DNA of 64,000 nt from NCBI RefSeq assembly GCF_023702225.1, contig NZ_JAMQCO010000001.1, forward strand, positions 62,001 to 126,000, in the 5' to 3' direction. This stretch comes from Aureimonas altamirensis (GTDB lineage Bacteria > Pseudomonadota > Alphaproteobacteria > Rhizobiales > Rhizobiaceae). The notes under the pieces were generated by a model. It had not been told where the DNA came from. It worked only from the letters and a program-made list of their open reading frames with translations, and did no database searches. Positions 8,570-17,980 of the stretch are shown piece after piece. A program made the position numbers and the translations under genes. Numbering within the stretch: position 1 is the first letter of the stretch; each line of letters begins with the position of its first letter.

Positions 8570-9621
8570 GCCAGGATGCGGTCTTCAGGCTTGTCGGCAA
8601 CGCGGCGTCGGCAGATGGGGCGCGGATCCTCGACGAGGTCTGCGACCATTTCGTCGAGCATGCGGATGTGCGGCGGCAGGGCGACACCGCCACGCTGACG
8701 GACGAACTCGGCACGACGGTGCTTCGCCTCGTCGAAGGCCGCATCGAGATCGAACTTGCCTGCGGCACTCAGTCCGCGCTGGACCTCAGCCGCAATCACC
8801 TTGCGGAGCACATGTTCTACTTCGCCGGCACGGAGCCCCTCGATCTCGTCTGGCGCACACCCCCCTCCTCCGGACCGGTTCGGAACCTTCAAGAGGTTAC
8901 GGTCGTATCCGCCTGCGACGTCACCCGCAGCATGCGCAGGGTGGTCTTCCGATGCGACGACATAACGCCCTTCATCGGCGGCGACATCCATGTCCGCCTG
9001 CTCATTCCGCCCAAGGGGCGCGAGCCGGCATGGCCGGGATACCGCGACGATGGCCGCATAGACTGGCCCGAGGGCCCCGACGCACCGGTCGTTCGGGCCT
9101 ATACGATCCGATCGGTCGATGCCGAGCGGCGAGAGCTCTGCATCGATTTCCTGCAGCATCCCGCCTCGCACGGACCGACGCCGGGGGCGGATTTCGCCCG
9201 GGACGCCAGGCCGGGCGACAGGGCCGGCCTGCTGGGCCCCGGCAGCGGCGGCATACCCGAGGCGGCGTCCATTTTCCTCGCAGGGGACGAAAGCTCCCTG
9301 CCGGCCATCGCGCGGATTCTTGAGGAGGTGCCCGCCGGCACGAAGGTGCAGGCGATCATCGAGGTGGAGGACGCCGGCGAAGAGCGATATCTGCCTGCCG
9401 CCGGCCCGCATGTCAGATGGCTGCATCGCGGCAGCCATCCGGGCAATGGCCCGGAAAGCGCCCTGGCGCTTGCCGCGCGCGACGCCATCGAGGGGCTTTC
9501 GCACGATACTTTCGTCTTCGTCGCCTGCGAGAAGAAGGACGTGCGGTCCATACGCACGGTCCTGAAGCGCCGCGGCCACGATCGAAACCGCATGTATGTC
9601 GCCTGGTACTGGGAAAGGTAG
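8566..9621 (+). CDS. Siderophore-interacting protein (ferric-siderophore reductase) with N-terminal DUF2218-like domain
   Basis: A 351-residue cytoplasmic protein with two parts. Residues 1-90 resemble DUF2218 (ILDEVCDHFVEHADV through NHLAEHMFYF). The rest is a SIP/ViuB flavoprotein: an FAD-binding barrel with VRAYTIRSVD, and a C-terminal NAD(P)H-binding-like domain starting IFLAGDESSLPAIARILEEVP and ending MYVAWYWER. SIP enzymes reduce the imported ferric siderophore so that iron is released. The start at 8566 sits in an ATGA overlap with the ATPase gene and is preceded by AGGAGAGAG. As the last operon gene it completes a receptor-to-reductase pathway. It is convergent with the extensin-like gene, 26 bases away. 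Confidence 0.88.
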   Translation: MSQDAVFRLVGNAASADGARILDEVCDHFVEHADVRRQGDTATLTDELGTTVLRLVEGRIEIELACGTQSALDLSRNHLAEHMFYFAGTEPLDLVWRTPPSSGPVRNLQEVTVVSACDVTRSMRRVVFRCDDITPFIGGDIHVRLLIPPKGREPAWPGYRDDGRIDWPEGPDAPVVRAYTIRSVDAERRELCIDFLQHPASHGPTPGADFARDARPGDRAGLLGPGSGGIPEAASIFLAGDESSLPAIARILEEVPAGTKVQAIIEVEDAGEERYLPAAGPHVRWLHRGSHPGNGPESALALAARDAIEGLSHDTFVFVACEKKDVRSIRTVLKRRGHDRNRMYVAWYWER

Positions 9622-9647
9622 GCGACGAGACGGCCGGCGCTTGCGGC

Positions 9648-10643
9648 CTACTTGCAGACGGCCCGTCGCCGCTGCTTGGCATCCAGATGGAAATGGTCGT
9701 CATGGGCGCGGTTGTAGCCGGGGCCGAGCACCGTGCCGAAATGGCTGCAGCTCGCCTGTCGGACGCTGTTCTGGAAACCGCGCTCGCGGAATCGGAAAAT
9801 GCCCTTCGGCTCGACGAGCACCGTCGACCCGTCCGAGAATCGAAAGCCGCGTACATCAAGAGCATTGCCCGTCGCATGCTCCGACACGGTACGCGAACCG
9901 GCAATGCGCGAGCAGCGATAGGACGACGCGTTGATGACGGCCGTCGGATTCTTCCACAGCCGCCAGCGGGCCGCCGAACGCACATCCTCGTCCAGCCAGC
10001 GGGCAACCTGCAACGCTGCCCGGCAATTCAACGTCGCCGCCGGCTGCATCGCGATGCCGCGCACGGCCACCCTGACCTTCAATGCATGCGGAATGCCACA
10101 AGCGTTGCCGGGGCCGACCGGGCCCGCTTCCGTGAACTGCGCACCCAGCCGCGCCAGCTCGCGCCGGCAGAGCGCCTCGCCTTCGGGCAGGACAGCGTAG
10201 CCCGCCGGCGCCTGATCCGCAGGGACGCCGCGCCCCGGCGGCAGCGATGGCGGCAAGACCGGGGGCTCATCCTCCAGGGCGGCATGATCCTCGGTTTCGT
10301 CGATGGGCTCCAGCGGCGGAAGCGCGCCGGCCTGTACCGGCTCGGGCGGCGGCAAGGCCGTCATTGCGGGCGCCGGATCGGGTTCTGCCAGGCGGTCGCC
10401 GAAAGCCGTGCTGGGTACGTAAACCGTATCTTGCCCCGGCTCAGGCATGGGCGGGACCGGCCCGCCCCAGACGAGATCGGCCGGGGGCGGCGACGCCGCA
10501 GCCGGGCTGCCCCGCTCGCCCATTGCCGGCATGCCGTCCATTGGGGCCAGATCGTTGGCGGCAGAGGGCCAGACCGTGCCCGCCGCCGCCATACACGCGG
10601 CGGCGAGCGCAGTCCGATGCCATTTCCTGTACGCAAAACCCAT
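9648..10643 (-). CDS. Extensin-like exported protein
   Basis: A 331-residue protein with an N-terminal signal peptide or anchor (residues 10-30), a long Pro/Ala/Glu-rich linker to about residue 150, and a C-terminal extensin-like domain. The domain shows [19 protein letters not shown], the LARWLDEDV-like helix (here [10 protein letters not shown]), [25 protein letters not shown] and the final [12 protein letters not shown]-like segment ([12 protein letters not shown]). The His/Asp positions ([17 protein letters not shown]) parallel the zinc ligands of LAS/M15-type D,D-carboxypeptidases, so a cell-wall peptidase role is a reasonable inference. The gene is convergent with the siderophore operon and divergent from uvrB. 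Confidence 0.82.
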   Translation of the reverse strand: MGFAYRKWHRTALAAACMAAAGTVWPSAANDLAPMDGMPAMGERGSPAAASPPPADLVWGGPVPPMPEPGQDTVYVPSTAFGDRLAEPDPAPAMTALPPPEPVQAGALPPLEPIDETEDHAALEDEPPVLPPSLPPGRGVPADQAPAGYAVLPEGEALCRRELARLGAQFTEAGPVGPGNACGIPHALKVRVAVRGIAMQPAATLNCRAALQVARWLDEDVRSAARWRLWKNPTAVINASSYRCSRIAGSRTVSEHATGNALDVRGFRFSDGSTVLVEPKGIFRFRERGFQNSVRQASCSHFGTVLGPGYNRAHDDHFHLDAKQRRRAVCK

Positions 10644-10770
10644 GGGAAATGGCCTCTCATCTCCCGCAAACTCGAGCGGACGAGTGCAACTCTACGGCGC
10701 GTTTGGTAAGCGAAAGATGAAGATCGCCGCGGGCCTTTTCACGACCATGGCAACAGCCCATATTCCCGCC

Positions 10771-13602
10771 ATGGCCGACTCCAAGAAACCCTCGCCGCGG
10801 CGCTCGCCGACTCTCGATTTTTCGGATGCATCCGAGCCGCTGAACAAGCCGGGCGGCATGCGGGAGGCCCCGCAGGCAAACTTTGATGCGACACCCTATG
10901 ACGGACCGGTTTCCGGCTGGGCCGACGCCATAGCCGGCCAGTTGGAGGAGACGGCCGAGAAAGCCGCCGACAAACCCTCCAGGGGGACGGCGAAGAGCGG
11001 CAAGGGCAAAAAGACCGACGTCAAGGCCAATCCCGGTCGCACGGCGCGCGGCACGTCGATGGGCGGCACGGCGGACCCGAAGGCGCGGGCCCGCGCCGGG
11101 TTGAATCCCGTGGCCGGGATGGACGTCAGCCTGGAGGAAGCGTCGGCCCTGCCGGAAAGCGGCGTCACGGCCACGGTCGAGGCGCTGACCAGGCTGATCT
11201 CCGAAGGCAACCCGCTGTTGAAGAACGGCGAAATCTGGGTGCCGCACCGGCCGCACCGACCGGAGAAGTCGGAGGGCGGACACAATTTCCGTATCGCTTC
11301 CGACTACACGCCGAAGGGCGACCAGCCACAGGCCATCGCGGATCTCGTCTCCGGCATCGCCGACAGGGAGCAGACACAGGTCCTGCTGGGCGTGACGGGC
11401 TCGGGCAAGACCTTCACCGTCGCAAACGTGATCGAGCGCACGCAGCGTCCCGCCCTCATCCTGGCGCCCAACAAGACGTTGGCCGCGCAGTTGTACGGCG
11501 AGTTCAAGAACTTCTTCCCGGATAACGCCGTGGAGTATTTCGTTTCCTATTACGACTACTACCAGCCCGAGGCCTATGTGCCACGGTCGGACACCTATAT
11601 CGAGAAGGAAAGCTCCATCAACGAGCAGATCGACCGGATGCGCCACGCGGCGACCCGGGCGCTTCTCGAGCGGGATGACGTCATCATCGTGGCGTCCGTT
11701 TCGTGCATCTACGGTATCGGCTCGGTCGAGACCTACACGGCCATGACCTTCCAGATGGCGGTGGGAGACCGGCTGGACCAGCGCCAGCTCCTGGCCGATC
11801 TCGTGGCGCAGCAATACAAGCGACGGGACATGGACTTCCAGCGCGGCTCGTTCCGCGTGCGGGGCGACACGATCGAGATCTTCCCCGCCCACCTCGAGGA
11901 TCGCGCCTGGCGCATCTCCCTGTTCGGAGACGAGATCGAGAGCATCGCCGAGTTCGATCCCCTGACGGGCAGCAAGACCGACGACCTCAAGAGCGTGAAG
12001 ATCTACGCCAACTCGCACTATGTGACGCCGCGCCCGACGCTGCAGCAGGCGGTCAAGTCGATCAAGGAGGAGTTGCGCCATCGGCTGGTGGAGTTGAACC
12101 GCGCCGGCCGGTTGCTGGAGGCGCAGCGGCTGGAGCAGCGCGTCAATTACGATGTCGAGATGATCGAGGCGACGGGATCCTGCAACGGCATCGAGAACTA
12201 CTCGCGCTATCTGACGGGGCGGCAGCCTGGCCATCCGCCGCCGACGCTGTTCGAATATTTGCCGGACAACGCCCTCGTCTTCATCGATGAAAGCCATGTC
12301 ACCGTGCCGCAGATCGGCGCGATGTACCGCGGCGACTTCCGGCGCAAGGCGACGCTTGCGGAATACGGCTTCCGCCTGCCGTCCTGCATGGACAACCGGC
12401 CGCTCCGCTTCGAAGAGTGGAACGCCATGCGGCCGCAGACCGTAGCGGTATCGGCGACCCCCAGCACATGGGAACTGGAGCAGTCGGGCGGCGTCTTCGC
12501 CGAACAGGTGATCCGCCCCACGGGCCTGACCGATCCGCCCGTGGAAATCCGCCCGGCGCGCAGCCAGGTGGACGACCTGATCGGAGAAATCCGCGAAACG
12601 GTGGACAAGGGGTACCGGGTTCTCTGCACCGTGCTCACCAAGCGCATGGCCGAGGACCTGACGGAATACCTGCACGAGCAGGGAATCCGTGTCCGCTACA
12701 TGCATTCGGACATCGATACGCTGGAGCGGATCGAAATCATCCGCGATCTGCGGCTGGGCACATTCGACGTGCTTGTGGGCATCAACCTGCTGCGTGAGGG
12801 ACTCGATATCCCGGAATGCGGCCTCGTCGCCATCCTGGATGCCGACAAGGAAGGGTTCCTACGGTCCGAAACGTCGCTGATCCAGACCATCGGCCGCGCT
12901 GCGCGCAACGTCGATGGGCGCGTCATCCTCTATGCCGACACCATGACCGGTTCGATGGAACGCGCGATCGCCGAAACCAATCGCCGGCGCGAGAAGCAGG
13001 AAGCCTACAACGAGGCCAACGGCATCACCCCGGAAAGCGTGAAGGCCAAGATCGCGGACATCCTCGACTCCTACTACGAGAAGGATCACGTCCGGGTCGA
13101 TACCGGGCCGAACGCCCGCGAGGGCGCGCTGGTCGGCTCCAACCTCAAGAGCCATCTCGAACATCTGGAAAAGGAGATGCGGGACGCGGCGGCCGATCTG
13201 GACTTCGAGCGGGCCGCGCGGCTGCGCGATGAGATCAAGCGCCTGCAGGCGACGGAACTGGCCATCGCCGACGATCCCTTGGCGCGCGATATCGCGGAAG
13301 CCGACGGCAGCAAGCGGCGCGGCAAATCCAAGGCGCCGGCAAATCCGCGCTTCGGCCCGCGGGGCGAGCCCCTGGCACCGCGCGGGGAGCCGGCTGGCTC
13401 TCTCTTCCGCAAGAACACGCTGGACGAGATGACGGTCGGCCGGACCGAGAAGCCGATGGGAGGGCCGGCACCGGCAAGGCCGGAAGCGGACGATGCGCGC
13501 CCGGTGCGGCGAGAACGGATTGGCGCGGGGTCCTACGAGGATCCGGGCGACGAAAAGCGCCGCAAACGCCGCCCCGGCAAGACTGGCCGGCCGGGACGGT
13601 AG
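10771..13602 (+). CDS. uvrB: UvrABC excinuclease subunit B
   Basis: UvrB recognises DNA lesions handed over by UvrA and recruits UvrC in nucleotide excision repair. Seen in order: Walker A GVTGSGKT near residue 207, the beta-hairpin [12 protein letters not shown], DExD-like box IDESH, helicase motifs IGRAARN, and the C-terminal UVR domain ([25 protein letters not shown]) that binds UvrC. With this start the protein has 943 residues against roughly 670 in Escherichia coli; the surplus is about 170 low-complexity residues before the helicase core and about 100 charged residues after the UVR motif, as in other alphaproteobacterial UvrBs. In-frame ATGs at 10717 and 10747 are alternatives. A weak hairpin (13603-13619) follows the stop. 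Confidence 0.95.
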   Translation: MADSKKPSPRRSPTLDFSDASEPLNKPGGMREAPQANFDATPYDGPVSGWADAIAGQLEETAEKAADKPSRGTAKSGKGKKTDVKANPGRTARGTSMGGTADPKARARAGLNPVAGMDVSLEEASALPESGVTATVEALTRLISEGNPLLKNGEIWVPHRPHRPEKSEGGHNFRIASDYTPKGDQPQAIADLVSGIADREQTQVLLGVTGSGKTFTVANVIERTQRPALILAPNKTLAAQLYGEFKNFFPDNAVEYFVSYYDYYQPEAYVPRSDTYIEKESSINEQIDRMRHAATRALLERDDVIIVASVSCIYGIGSVETYTAMTFQMAVGDRLDQRQLLADLVAQQYKRRDMDFQRGSFRVRGDTIEIFPAHLEDRAWRISLFGDEIESIAEFDPLTGSKTDDLKSVKIYANSHYVTPRPTLQQAVKSIKEELRHRLVELNRAGRLLEAQRLEQRVNYDVEMIEATGSCNGIENYSRYLTGRQPGHPPPTLFEYLPDNALVFIDESHVTVPQIGAMYRGDFRRKATLAEYGFRLPSCMDNRPLRFEEWNAMRPQTVAVSATPSTWELEQSGGVFAEQVIRPTGLTDPPVEIRPARSQVDDLIGEIRETVDKGYRVLCTVLTKRMAEDLTEYLHEQGIRVRYMHSDIDTLERIEIIRDLRLGTFDVLVGINLLREGLDIPECGLVAILDADKEGFLRSETSLIQTIGRAARNVDGRVILYADTMTGSMERAIAETNRRREKQEAYNEANGITPESVKAKIADILDSYYEKDHVRVDTGPNAREGALVGSNLKSHLEHLEKEMRDAAADLDFERAARLRDEIKRLQATELAIADDPLARDIAEADGSKRRGKSKAPANPRFGPRGEPLAPRGEPAGSLFRKNTLDEMTVGRTEKPMGGPAPARPEADDARPVRRERIGAGSYEDPGDEKRRKRRPGKTGRPGR

Positions 13603-13633
13603 ACGGCGGGATCCGCCGTGCGTTACGCAGACG

Positions 13634-14002
13634 TCAGTTTGCGTTCGCCGGCTGCGGGTCGAGCGGAATGCCGAACCCGGACCGGCCGGTTCCCGGAACC
13701 GATCCGTCGTTCGTGACGGCCGAGCCGGACAGGCTCGGTGCGGCCACGCCCTGGGCGCCGACGCCGTTCTGCAGGCCGCCCGGCCCGGAAATGCCCGACG
13801 TGTCCGGGGCTGCCGAACTGCCCATGCCGACGCCCGGCAGGGCGCCGGTGCCCAGCACGTTGTTGACCGGCGGCGTGCCGGCCGATGGGGCCTGCATCTG
13901 CATCGTCGCGCCGTCATCCTGCATGGCCGGCGCCTGTGCCTGGGCCGCAACGGCCGAACCGAGGATCATTGTGGCACACGCTGCGGCAACGAGACGTCTC
14001 AT
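13634..14002 (-). CDS. Small secreted Gly/Ala/Pro-rich protein of unknown function
   Basis: A 122-residue protein with a clear signal peptide (MRRLVAAACATMILGSAVAAQAQA). The mature part is low in complexity, rich in Gly, Ala, Pro, Ser and Met, with repeated G-V-x-x-P/S-S phrases and no recognisable catalytic motif. The start at 14002 is supported by AAGGAG seven bases upstream; an ATG at 14023 is less likely. It is convergent with uvrB. I do not recognise a family; it looks like an envelope or periplasmic small protein. A high-GC chance ORF cannot be ruled out, but signal peptide plus ribosome-binding site argue against it. Confidence 0.65.
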   Translation of the reverse strand: MRRLVAAACATMILGSAVAAQAQAPAMQDDGATMQMQAPSAGTPPVNNVLGTGALPGVGMGSSAAPDTSGISGPGGLQNGVGAQGVAAPSLSGSAVTNDGSVPGTGRSGFGIPLDPQPANAN

Positions 14003-14511
14003 CGTCCAAACTCCTTGACTCATCTGGTCGCGGACATGACGCCCGCTTGGGATGCCCTCAATCTGGCGCTTGGAATCGACGGGAAAAGGGCAAGGGCCCC
14101 TTTCCTTTCCCGACCAACGACTTCAACCAAGGATTATTTTCCGCACAGTGTCCTGTCCCGCCTGGTTCGTGCATTCGCATCGCCGGTTGAGGCTTCTGGA
14201 AAACAGGGCCCCGCGCAGATTAGTTCGTCTTACGGACATTTGCGGAGCAGATCAGTCGAGGCAGTTGATCTGCACTCTTTTCATCAGCGTTGCACAAAAC
14301 TTTTGCTTGCAAAGTCCTTGATTGGCATTCACAAAAGTAACGTTCGGGCAATTTCGCGAACACGGGTAATGGACGAATTGCGTATCGGGGGCGCATTCCC
14401 CGGGTGGCCCGCTTCTGTGGTCTGCGATGTATCGGTTCCTTTTCCTCGCATCAAGACTTGCCTGCCATGCCCGCAAGGGCGACACGAAAACCTTAGGAAA
14501 AGGGTTCCAGC
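14003..14511. other. Long gene-free region upstream of the cold-shock gene
   Basis: About 500 bases separate the small secreted protein gene from the cold-shock gene. The right half (14270-14380) is less GC-rich and contains several TTGCTT/TTGCAA/TTGATT elements suitable as -35 boxes, without a convincing -10 partner. A long 5-prime untranslated leader is common for csp genes. Immediately before the start, AACCTT-AGGA-AAAGGGTT (about 14490-14505) could fold over the AGGAAAAGGG ribosome-binding site. A 77-codon antisense frame at 14252-14485 has no coding character. Confidence 0.4.
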
Positions 14512-14727
14512 ATGGCTCAGACCGGCACGGTCAAATTCTTCAACACCGAAAAGGGCTTCGGCTTCATCAAGCCTGACAACGGCGGCGCGGACATCTTCGT
14601 CCATATTTCCGCCGTTCAGGCTTCCGGCCTGCCCGGCCTCGTGGAAAACCAGAAGGTTTCCTACGACATGGAGCCGGACAAGCGCGGAAAGGGCCCGAAG
14701 GCCGTCAACCTGCAGGCGCAGGACTGA
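14512..14727 (+). CDS. cspA: Cold-shock protein, CspA family
   Basis: A 71-residue single cold-shock domain. Both RNA-binding motifs are present: RNP1 as KGFGFIKPD and RNP2 as DIFVHIS, after the opening strand GTVKFFN. These small beta-barrels bind single-stranded RNA and DNA and melt RNA structure, in cold adaptation or in stationary phase. AGGAAAAGGG upstream of the ATG is a good ribosome-binding site. The gene is monocistronic: a long leader precedes it and a strong hairpin follows it. Which of the usual several paralogues this is cannot be told. Confidence 0.95.
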   Translation: MAQTGTVKFFNTEKGFGFIKPDNGGADIFVHISAVQASGLPGLVENQKVSYDMEPDKRGKGPKAVNLQAQD

Positions 14728-14762
14728 CGCTCGCCACATCGTCGCGCCAGAGCATCAAAAGT

Positions 14763-14786
14763 GCGTGCGTCCGAACGGACGCACGC
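14763..14786 (+). terminator. Hairpin after the cold-shock gene
   Basis: A perfect ten-base stem (GCGTGCGTCC / GGACGCACGC) with a GAAC loop lies 35 bases after the stop codon. There is no real T-run after it, so it may act as an RNA 3-prime stabiliser or a factor-assisted terminator. It also separates cspA from the convergent hydrolase gene. Confidence 0.55.
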
Positions 14787-14800
14787 GCTCTACAGCCCGA

Positions 14801-15445
14801 TCAGCGGATGAACGGGTTGGTCAGCCGTTCCTGCCCCAGGCGCCCGCCGGGGCCGTGACCGCAGATGAAGCCGACATCGTCACCCAAAGGCAGGATCCGC
14901 GTGCGGATGGTGTCGATAAGGGTCGCATGGTCGCCGCCCGGAAGATCGGTTCGGCCGATCGAGCCGGCGAAGATGACGTCGCCCGCATGCAGGAACTTCG
15001 CCTGAGGCTGAAAGAAGACGACATGCCCCGGCGAATGGCCGGGCGCGTGGATGACATCGAACCGATGCCGACCGATGGCCAGTTCGTCGCCATCCGCCAG
15101 CCAGCGATCCGGAGTTGCGTTGCGGTATCCGGCCCCCACGCCGAACATCGTGGCCTGATCCTCGATCCGCTGCATCAGGAATTCGTCGGCGCGGTGCGGG
15201 CCGACGATCTCGACGCCCGCTAGGCGCTCCTTCAGCTCCATTGCCCCGCCGGCATGGTCGATATGGCCATGCGTCAGCCAGATCGCTTCGATCGAGACGC
15301 CGATCCTGTCGATCGCAGCCGCGATCTCCTCCACATCGCCGCCCGGATCCACGACCACGCCGCGCTTGTCCTCCACGTCGAAGAGGATGCAGCAATTCTG
15401 CTGGAACGGCGTAACGGGGACGATCTCGGCAGCAAGTCTGGTCAT
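14801..15445 (-). CDS. MBL-fold metallo-hydrolase, glyoxalase II-like
   Basis: A 214-residue metallo-beta-lactamase fold enzyme. The metal-binding motif THGHIDHAGG (HxHxDH) is intact, followed by the ligand His in HAPGHSPGH and Asp in HAGDVIFAGSIGRTDLPGG. The last phrase and the short length match the glyoxalase II-related hydrolases of the YcbL group rather than full-length GloB with its C-terminal substrate domain. It probably hydrolyses a thioester such as S-lactoylglutathione. The ATG at 15445 is preceded by GGAGAC; an upstream ATG at 15475 has no such site. It lies downstream of ilvE on the same strand but is separated by a terminator. Confidence 0.85.
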   Translation of the reverse strand: MTRLAAEIVPVTPFQQNCCILFDVEDKRGVVVDPGGDVEEIAAAIDRIGVSIEAIWLTHGHIDHAGGAMELKERLAGVEIVGPHRADEFLMQRIEDQATMFGVGAGYRNATPDRWLADGDELAIGRHRFDVIHAPGHSPGHVVFFQPQAKFLHAGDVIFAGSIGRTDLPGGDHATLIDTIRTRILPLGDDVGFICGHGPGGRLGQERLTNPFIR

Positions 15446-15490
15446 GTCGCATAGTCTCCGCGGGGCAGCAGGCACAGGGCGCTGAACATG

Positions 15491-15517
15491 GAAACGGGGC
15501 GGCCGATGGCCACCCCG
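15491..15517 (-). terminator. Rho-independent terminator after ilvE
   Basis: Read on the minus strand: CGGGGTGGCC, ATC loop, GGCCGCCCCG, then TTTC. The stem has nine pairs plus one T-G wobble. It lies about 60 bases after the ilvE stop and before the hydrolase gene, so the two are probably separate transcripts. Confidence 0.65.
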
Positions 15518-15576
15518 CTCTTCATTCGGCCTTTGCAGCTACAAACCAGACCCTGGCCCGTACCGCAACCTCGCCC

Positions 15577-16464
15577 CTATTCGGCGGCGAGCCGCTTGGG
15601 CTGCACTTCGGCCATGTAATCCTCCACAAGCTGACGGGTGATCGCGGCCGGGGTGAAGCGATAGGGCCCGATCTCCGCCACCGGCGTCACCTCGGCGGCG
15701 GTACCGCACAGGAACGCCTCGCTGAAGCCTTCCAGTTCCTCGGGCTGGATCGCCCGCACCTGGACCTCGAGCCCGCGACGCCGGGCCAGATCGATGACCG
15801 TCCGGCGCGTGATGCCGTCCAGGAAGCAATCCGGCGTCGGCGTGTGCACGACGCCGTCCCTGACGAAGAAGATGTTGGCGCCGGTCGCCTCTGCGACCTG
15901 CCCCCGCCAGTCCAGCATGAGGGCATCGGCATAGCCCTTGGCCTCGGCCGCATGCTTGGAGATCGTGCAGATCATGTACAGGCCGGCCGCCTTGGACCTG
16001 GACGGCGCCGTGCGCGGGTCGGGCCGGCGATACTCGGCGATGTCGAGCCGGATGCCCTTCATGCGCTGCTCCGGGTCGAAGTAGCTCGGCCACTGCCAGA
16101 TCGCGATGGCGACGTTGATGCGGTTCTTCTGGGCGGCGACGCCCATGGATTCCGACCCGCGCCAGGCGATGGGACGGACATAGGCATCGGTAAATCCCTG
16201 GCGGCGCAGAAGCTCGTTGCAGGCAGCGTCGATCTCGTCCGCGCCGTAAGGCACGGTGAAGCCGAGGATGCGGCCCGATTCGATCAGCCGCTCCGTATGC
16301 TCGCGCAGCTTGAAGATTTCGCCGCCATAGGCGCGCTCGCCCTCGAATACGGCGCTGGCATAGTGCAGGCCATGCGTCAGCACGTGGACCTTGGCATCCT
16401 TCCAGTCGACGAATTCGCCATTGAACCAGATCTGTCCGTCCATTTGATCGAATGGAACGCTCAT
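15577..16464 (-). CDS. ilvE: Branched-chain amino acid aminotransferase
   Basis: A 295-residue fold-type IV aminotransferase that exchanges amino groups between glutamate and the keto acids of leucine, isoleucine and valine. Visible: N-terminal GLHYASAVFEGERAY, the pyridoxal-phosphate lysine in SRSKAAG (about K158), the class IV signature around VAEATGANIFFV, then LDGITRRTVIDLA and AFLCGTAAEVTPV. The ATG at 16464 follows GGGGAG; an upstream in-frame ATG (16554) would add a basic stretch absent from relatives. It is divergent from the MarR-type regulator, an arrangement common in Hyphomicrobiales. Confidence 0.93.
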   Translation of the reverse strand: MSVPFDQMDGQIWFNGEFVDWKDAKVHVLTHGLHYASAVFEGERAYGGEIFKLREHTERLIESGRILGFTVPYGADEIDAACNELLRRQGFTDAYVRPIAWRGSESMGVAAQKNRINVAIAIWQWPSYFDPEQRMKGIRLDIAEYRRPDPRTAPSRSKAAGLYMICTISKHAAEAKGYADALMLDWRGQVAEATGANIFFVRDGVVHTPTPDCFLDGITRRTVIDLARRRGLEVQVRAIQPEELEGFSEAFLCGTAAEVTPVAEIGPYRFTPAAITRQLVEDYMAEVQPKRLAAE

Positions 16465-16650
16465 TTTTCTCCCCTCGCCCTGCGGGCGGCCTTTCCTGTC
16501 CATTGCATTGTCTGGCAAAGAGGATATCCGGTTTGCCGCGTGGCAATGCGCCATATCATAGCAGCCGCGGAACGGCGGCTCATGCCTCCCGGGGACGCAG
16601 TCCCCGGGCCGACCTTATCGGGGTTCGACCGGCATGACGAGTGTTTCCAC

Positions 16651-16690
16651 GTTGCGATGTTGCGTGTAACAATAACGTCAGGATACGTCA
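16651..16690. promoter_or_regulatory. Tandem short repeats between ilvE and the MarR gene
   Basis: Two copies of GTTGCGAT/GTTGCGTG (16651-16666) are followed by two copies of ACGTCA exactly ten bases apart (16675-16680 and 16685-16690), one DNA helical turn. The position just upstream of the MarR/response-regulator operon suggests a binding site for one of its own products. Only the repeats are seen; the binder is inference. Confidence 0.3.
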
Positions 16691-16721
16691 ACAATGCTGA
16701 CCTATTTTTACGGATTTCCCC

Positions 16722-17258
16722 TTGCTTGACCTGACGGCCCCTCCCGCCGACCCGAACGACATCGAGCGGGAAGCGCTTCCCACGACCGGCTCGGTCGACT
16801 TCCGGCTCATCGAGCTGTTCTTCTTCGCCTATCGCGAGTTCACGGCCGATGCCGATGAACTTCTGGCGGAATACGGCTTCGGCCGGGCGCATCACCGCAT
16901 CCTTCATTTCGTGAATCGTGCGCCGGGCATGACCATCGCCGAAATCCTGGAACTCCTGCAGATCACCAAGCAGTCCCTGTCCCGGGTCTTGCGCCAACTC
17001 GTGGAGGAGGGTTTCATCGCCATCCTGCCCGGCGACGACGACCGTCGCCAGCGGCTCCTGTATCCGACGGCACGCGGCAGGAAGCTGACGCTGGAACTGT
17101 CGCGGGCACAGGTGCGGCGCATCGATGCGGCGATGGCCGGCACCGGGCAGCGCCATTCCGACTCCATACACCGCTTTCTGCGGCTGATGGGTCAGGACGG
17201 CGAAGCGACGCGCGAATGGTTCGCGCGGCAGGGTATCGTGGAGGATGAACGTCGATGA
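16722..17258 (+). CDS. petP: MarR-family transcriptional regulator (PetP-like)
   Basis: A 178-residue winged-helix regulator: dimerisation helices flank a DNA-binding domain with GMTIAEILELLQITKQSLSRVLRQLVEEGFI (helix-turn-helix) and the wing residues DDDRRQRLLYPT, in which D-x-R is the MarR hallmark. The only usable start is TTG at 16722 with no clear ribosome-binding site. An 11-codon ORF (ATG at 16694, stop at 16727-16729) overlaps this start and could couple translation. The next gene starts in an ATGA overlap. MarR plus OmpR-type regulator beside ilvE matches the petP-petR pair named in Rhodobacter capsulatus, where petR was tied to cytochrome bc1 expression; the symbol is by analogy. 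Confidence 0.75.
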   Translation: MLDLTAPPADPNDIEREALPTTGSVDFRLIELFFFAYREFTADADELLAEYGFGRAHHRILHFVNRAPGMTIAEILELLQITKQSLSRVLRQLVEEGFIAILPGDDDRRQRLLYPTARGRKLTLELSRAQVRRIDAAMAGTGQRHSDSIHRFLRLMGQDGEATREWFARQGIVEDERR

Positions 17259-17980
17259 GCCAGGTCCAGCCCGCCGTCCCGGTCGACGGCCGCAAGCCCG
17301 ACGACGATGCCCCGCATATCCTGGTCATCGACGACGACAGGCGCATCCGCGGCCTTCTGTCGCGATTTCTCTCGGAGCACGGGTTCCGGGTCTCGGTGGC
17401 CGCGGATGCCGCCGAGGCCCGTCGCATACTGGGCGGGCTCGATTTCGACCTGCTGGTGGTGGACGTGATGATGCCCGGCGAAAGCGGGCTGGATCTGGTC
17501 CGAAGCTTCTCCTCGACCCGCGAGACCCCCATCCTGATGCTGACGGCCCTCTCCGAGACGGAAGAGCGGATCAACGGGCTGGAAGCCGGGGCGGACGACT
17601 ACCTGCCGAAGCCCTTCGACCCGCGCGAGCTGCTGCTGCGCGTCAACAACATCCTGCGCCGCGGTGCGCCTCCGCAGATCCACAAGGTGGAGCACGTGCG
17701 CTTCGGGCCCTTCACCTTTTCCCTGTCGCGGCGCGAATTGAAGCGCGGCGCCGACCTGATCCGGCTTACCGACCGGGAACAGGAGATCATGGCTCAGTTT
17801 GCCGCCAATGCCGGCGAAACCGTCCAGCGCCATGAGTTGCTGGGCGGCGAAGGCGAGGTGGGCGAGCGCACCGTCGACGTGCAGATCAACAGGCTGCGGC
17901 GCAAGATCGAAAGCGATCCGGCAAATCCGCTCTGGCTGCAGACCGTGCGCGGCATCGGCTACCGGCTGAACGTCGATTGA
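17255..17980 (+). CDS. petR: OmpR-family response regulator (PetR-like)
   Basis: A 241-residue two-domain response regulator. The receiver domain (about 20-140) has the acidic pair in VIDDDRR, phospho-acceptor Asp70 in DLLVVDVMMPGESG, a conserved threonine-type switch in LMLTAL and Lys in DDYLPKPFDPREL. The C-terminal winged helix ends with VDVQINRLRRKIE-DPANPLWLQTVRGIGYR, the OmpR/PhoB signature. It binds DNA when phosphorylated, presumably by the kinase encoded next (TTGA overlap). In Rhodobacter the orthologue petR lies beside the bc1 genes; here the bc1 operon is 22 kb away. Confidence 0.9.
   Translation: MSQVQPAVPVDGRKPDDDAPHILVIDDDRRIRGLLSRFLSEHGFRVSVAADAAEARRILGGLDFDLLVVDVMMPGESGLDLVRSFSSTRETPILMLTALSETEERINGLEAGADDYLPKPFDPRELLLRVNNILRRGAPPQIHKVEHVRFGPFTFSLSRRELKRGADLIRLTDREQEIMAQFAANAGETVQRHELLGGEGEVGERTVDVQINRLRRKIESDPANPLWLQTVRGIGYRLNVD

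Noticed and set aside
10657-12705. A 682-codon open frame on the minus strand
   Set aside because: Antisense shadow of uvrB.
14252-14485. A 77-codon minus-strand ORF in the cold-shock leader
   Set aside because: No ribosome-binding site, odd composition, no similarity to known small proteins.
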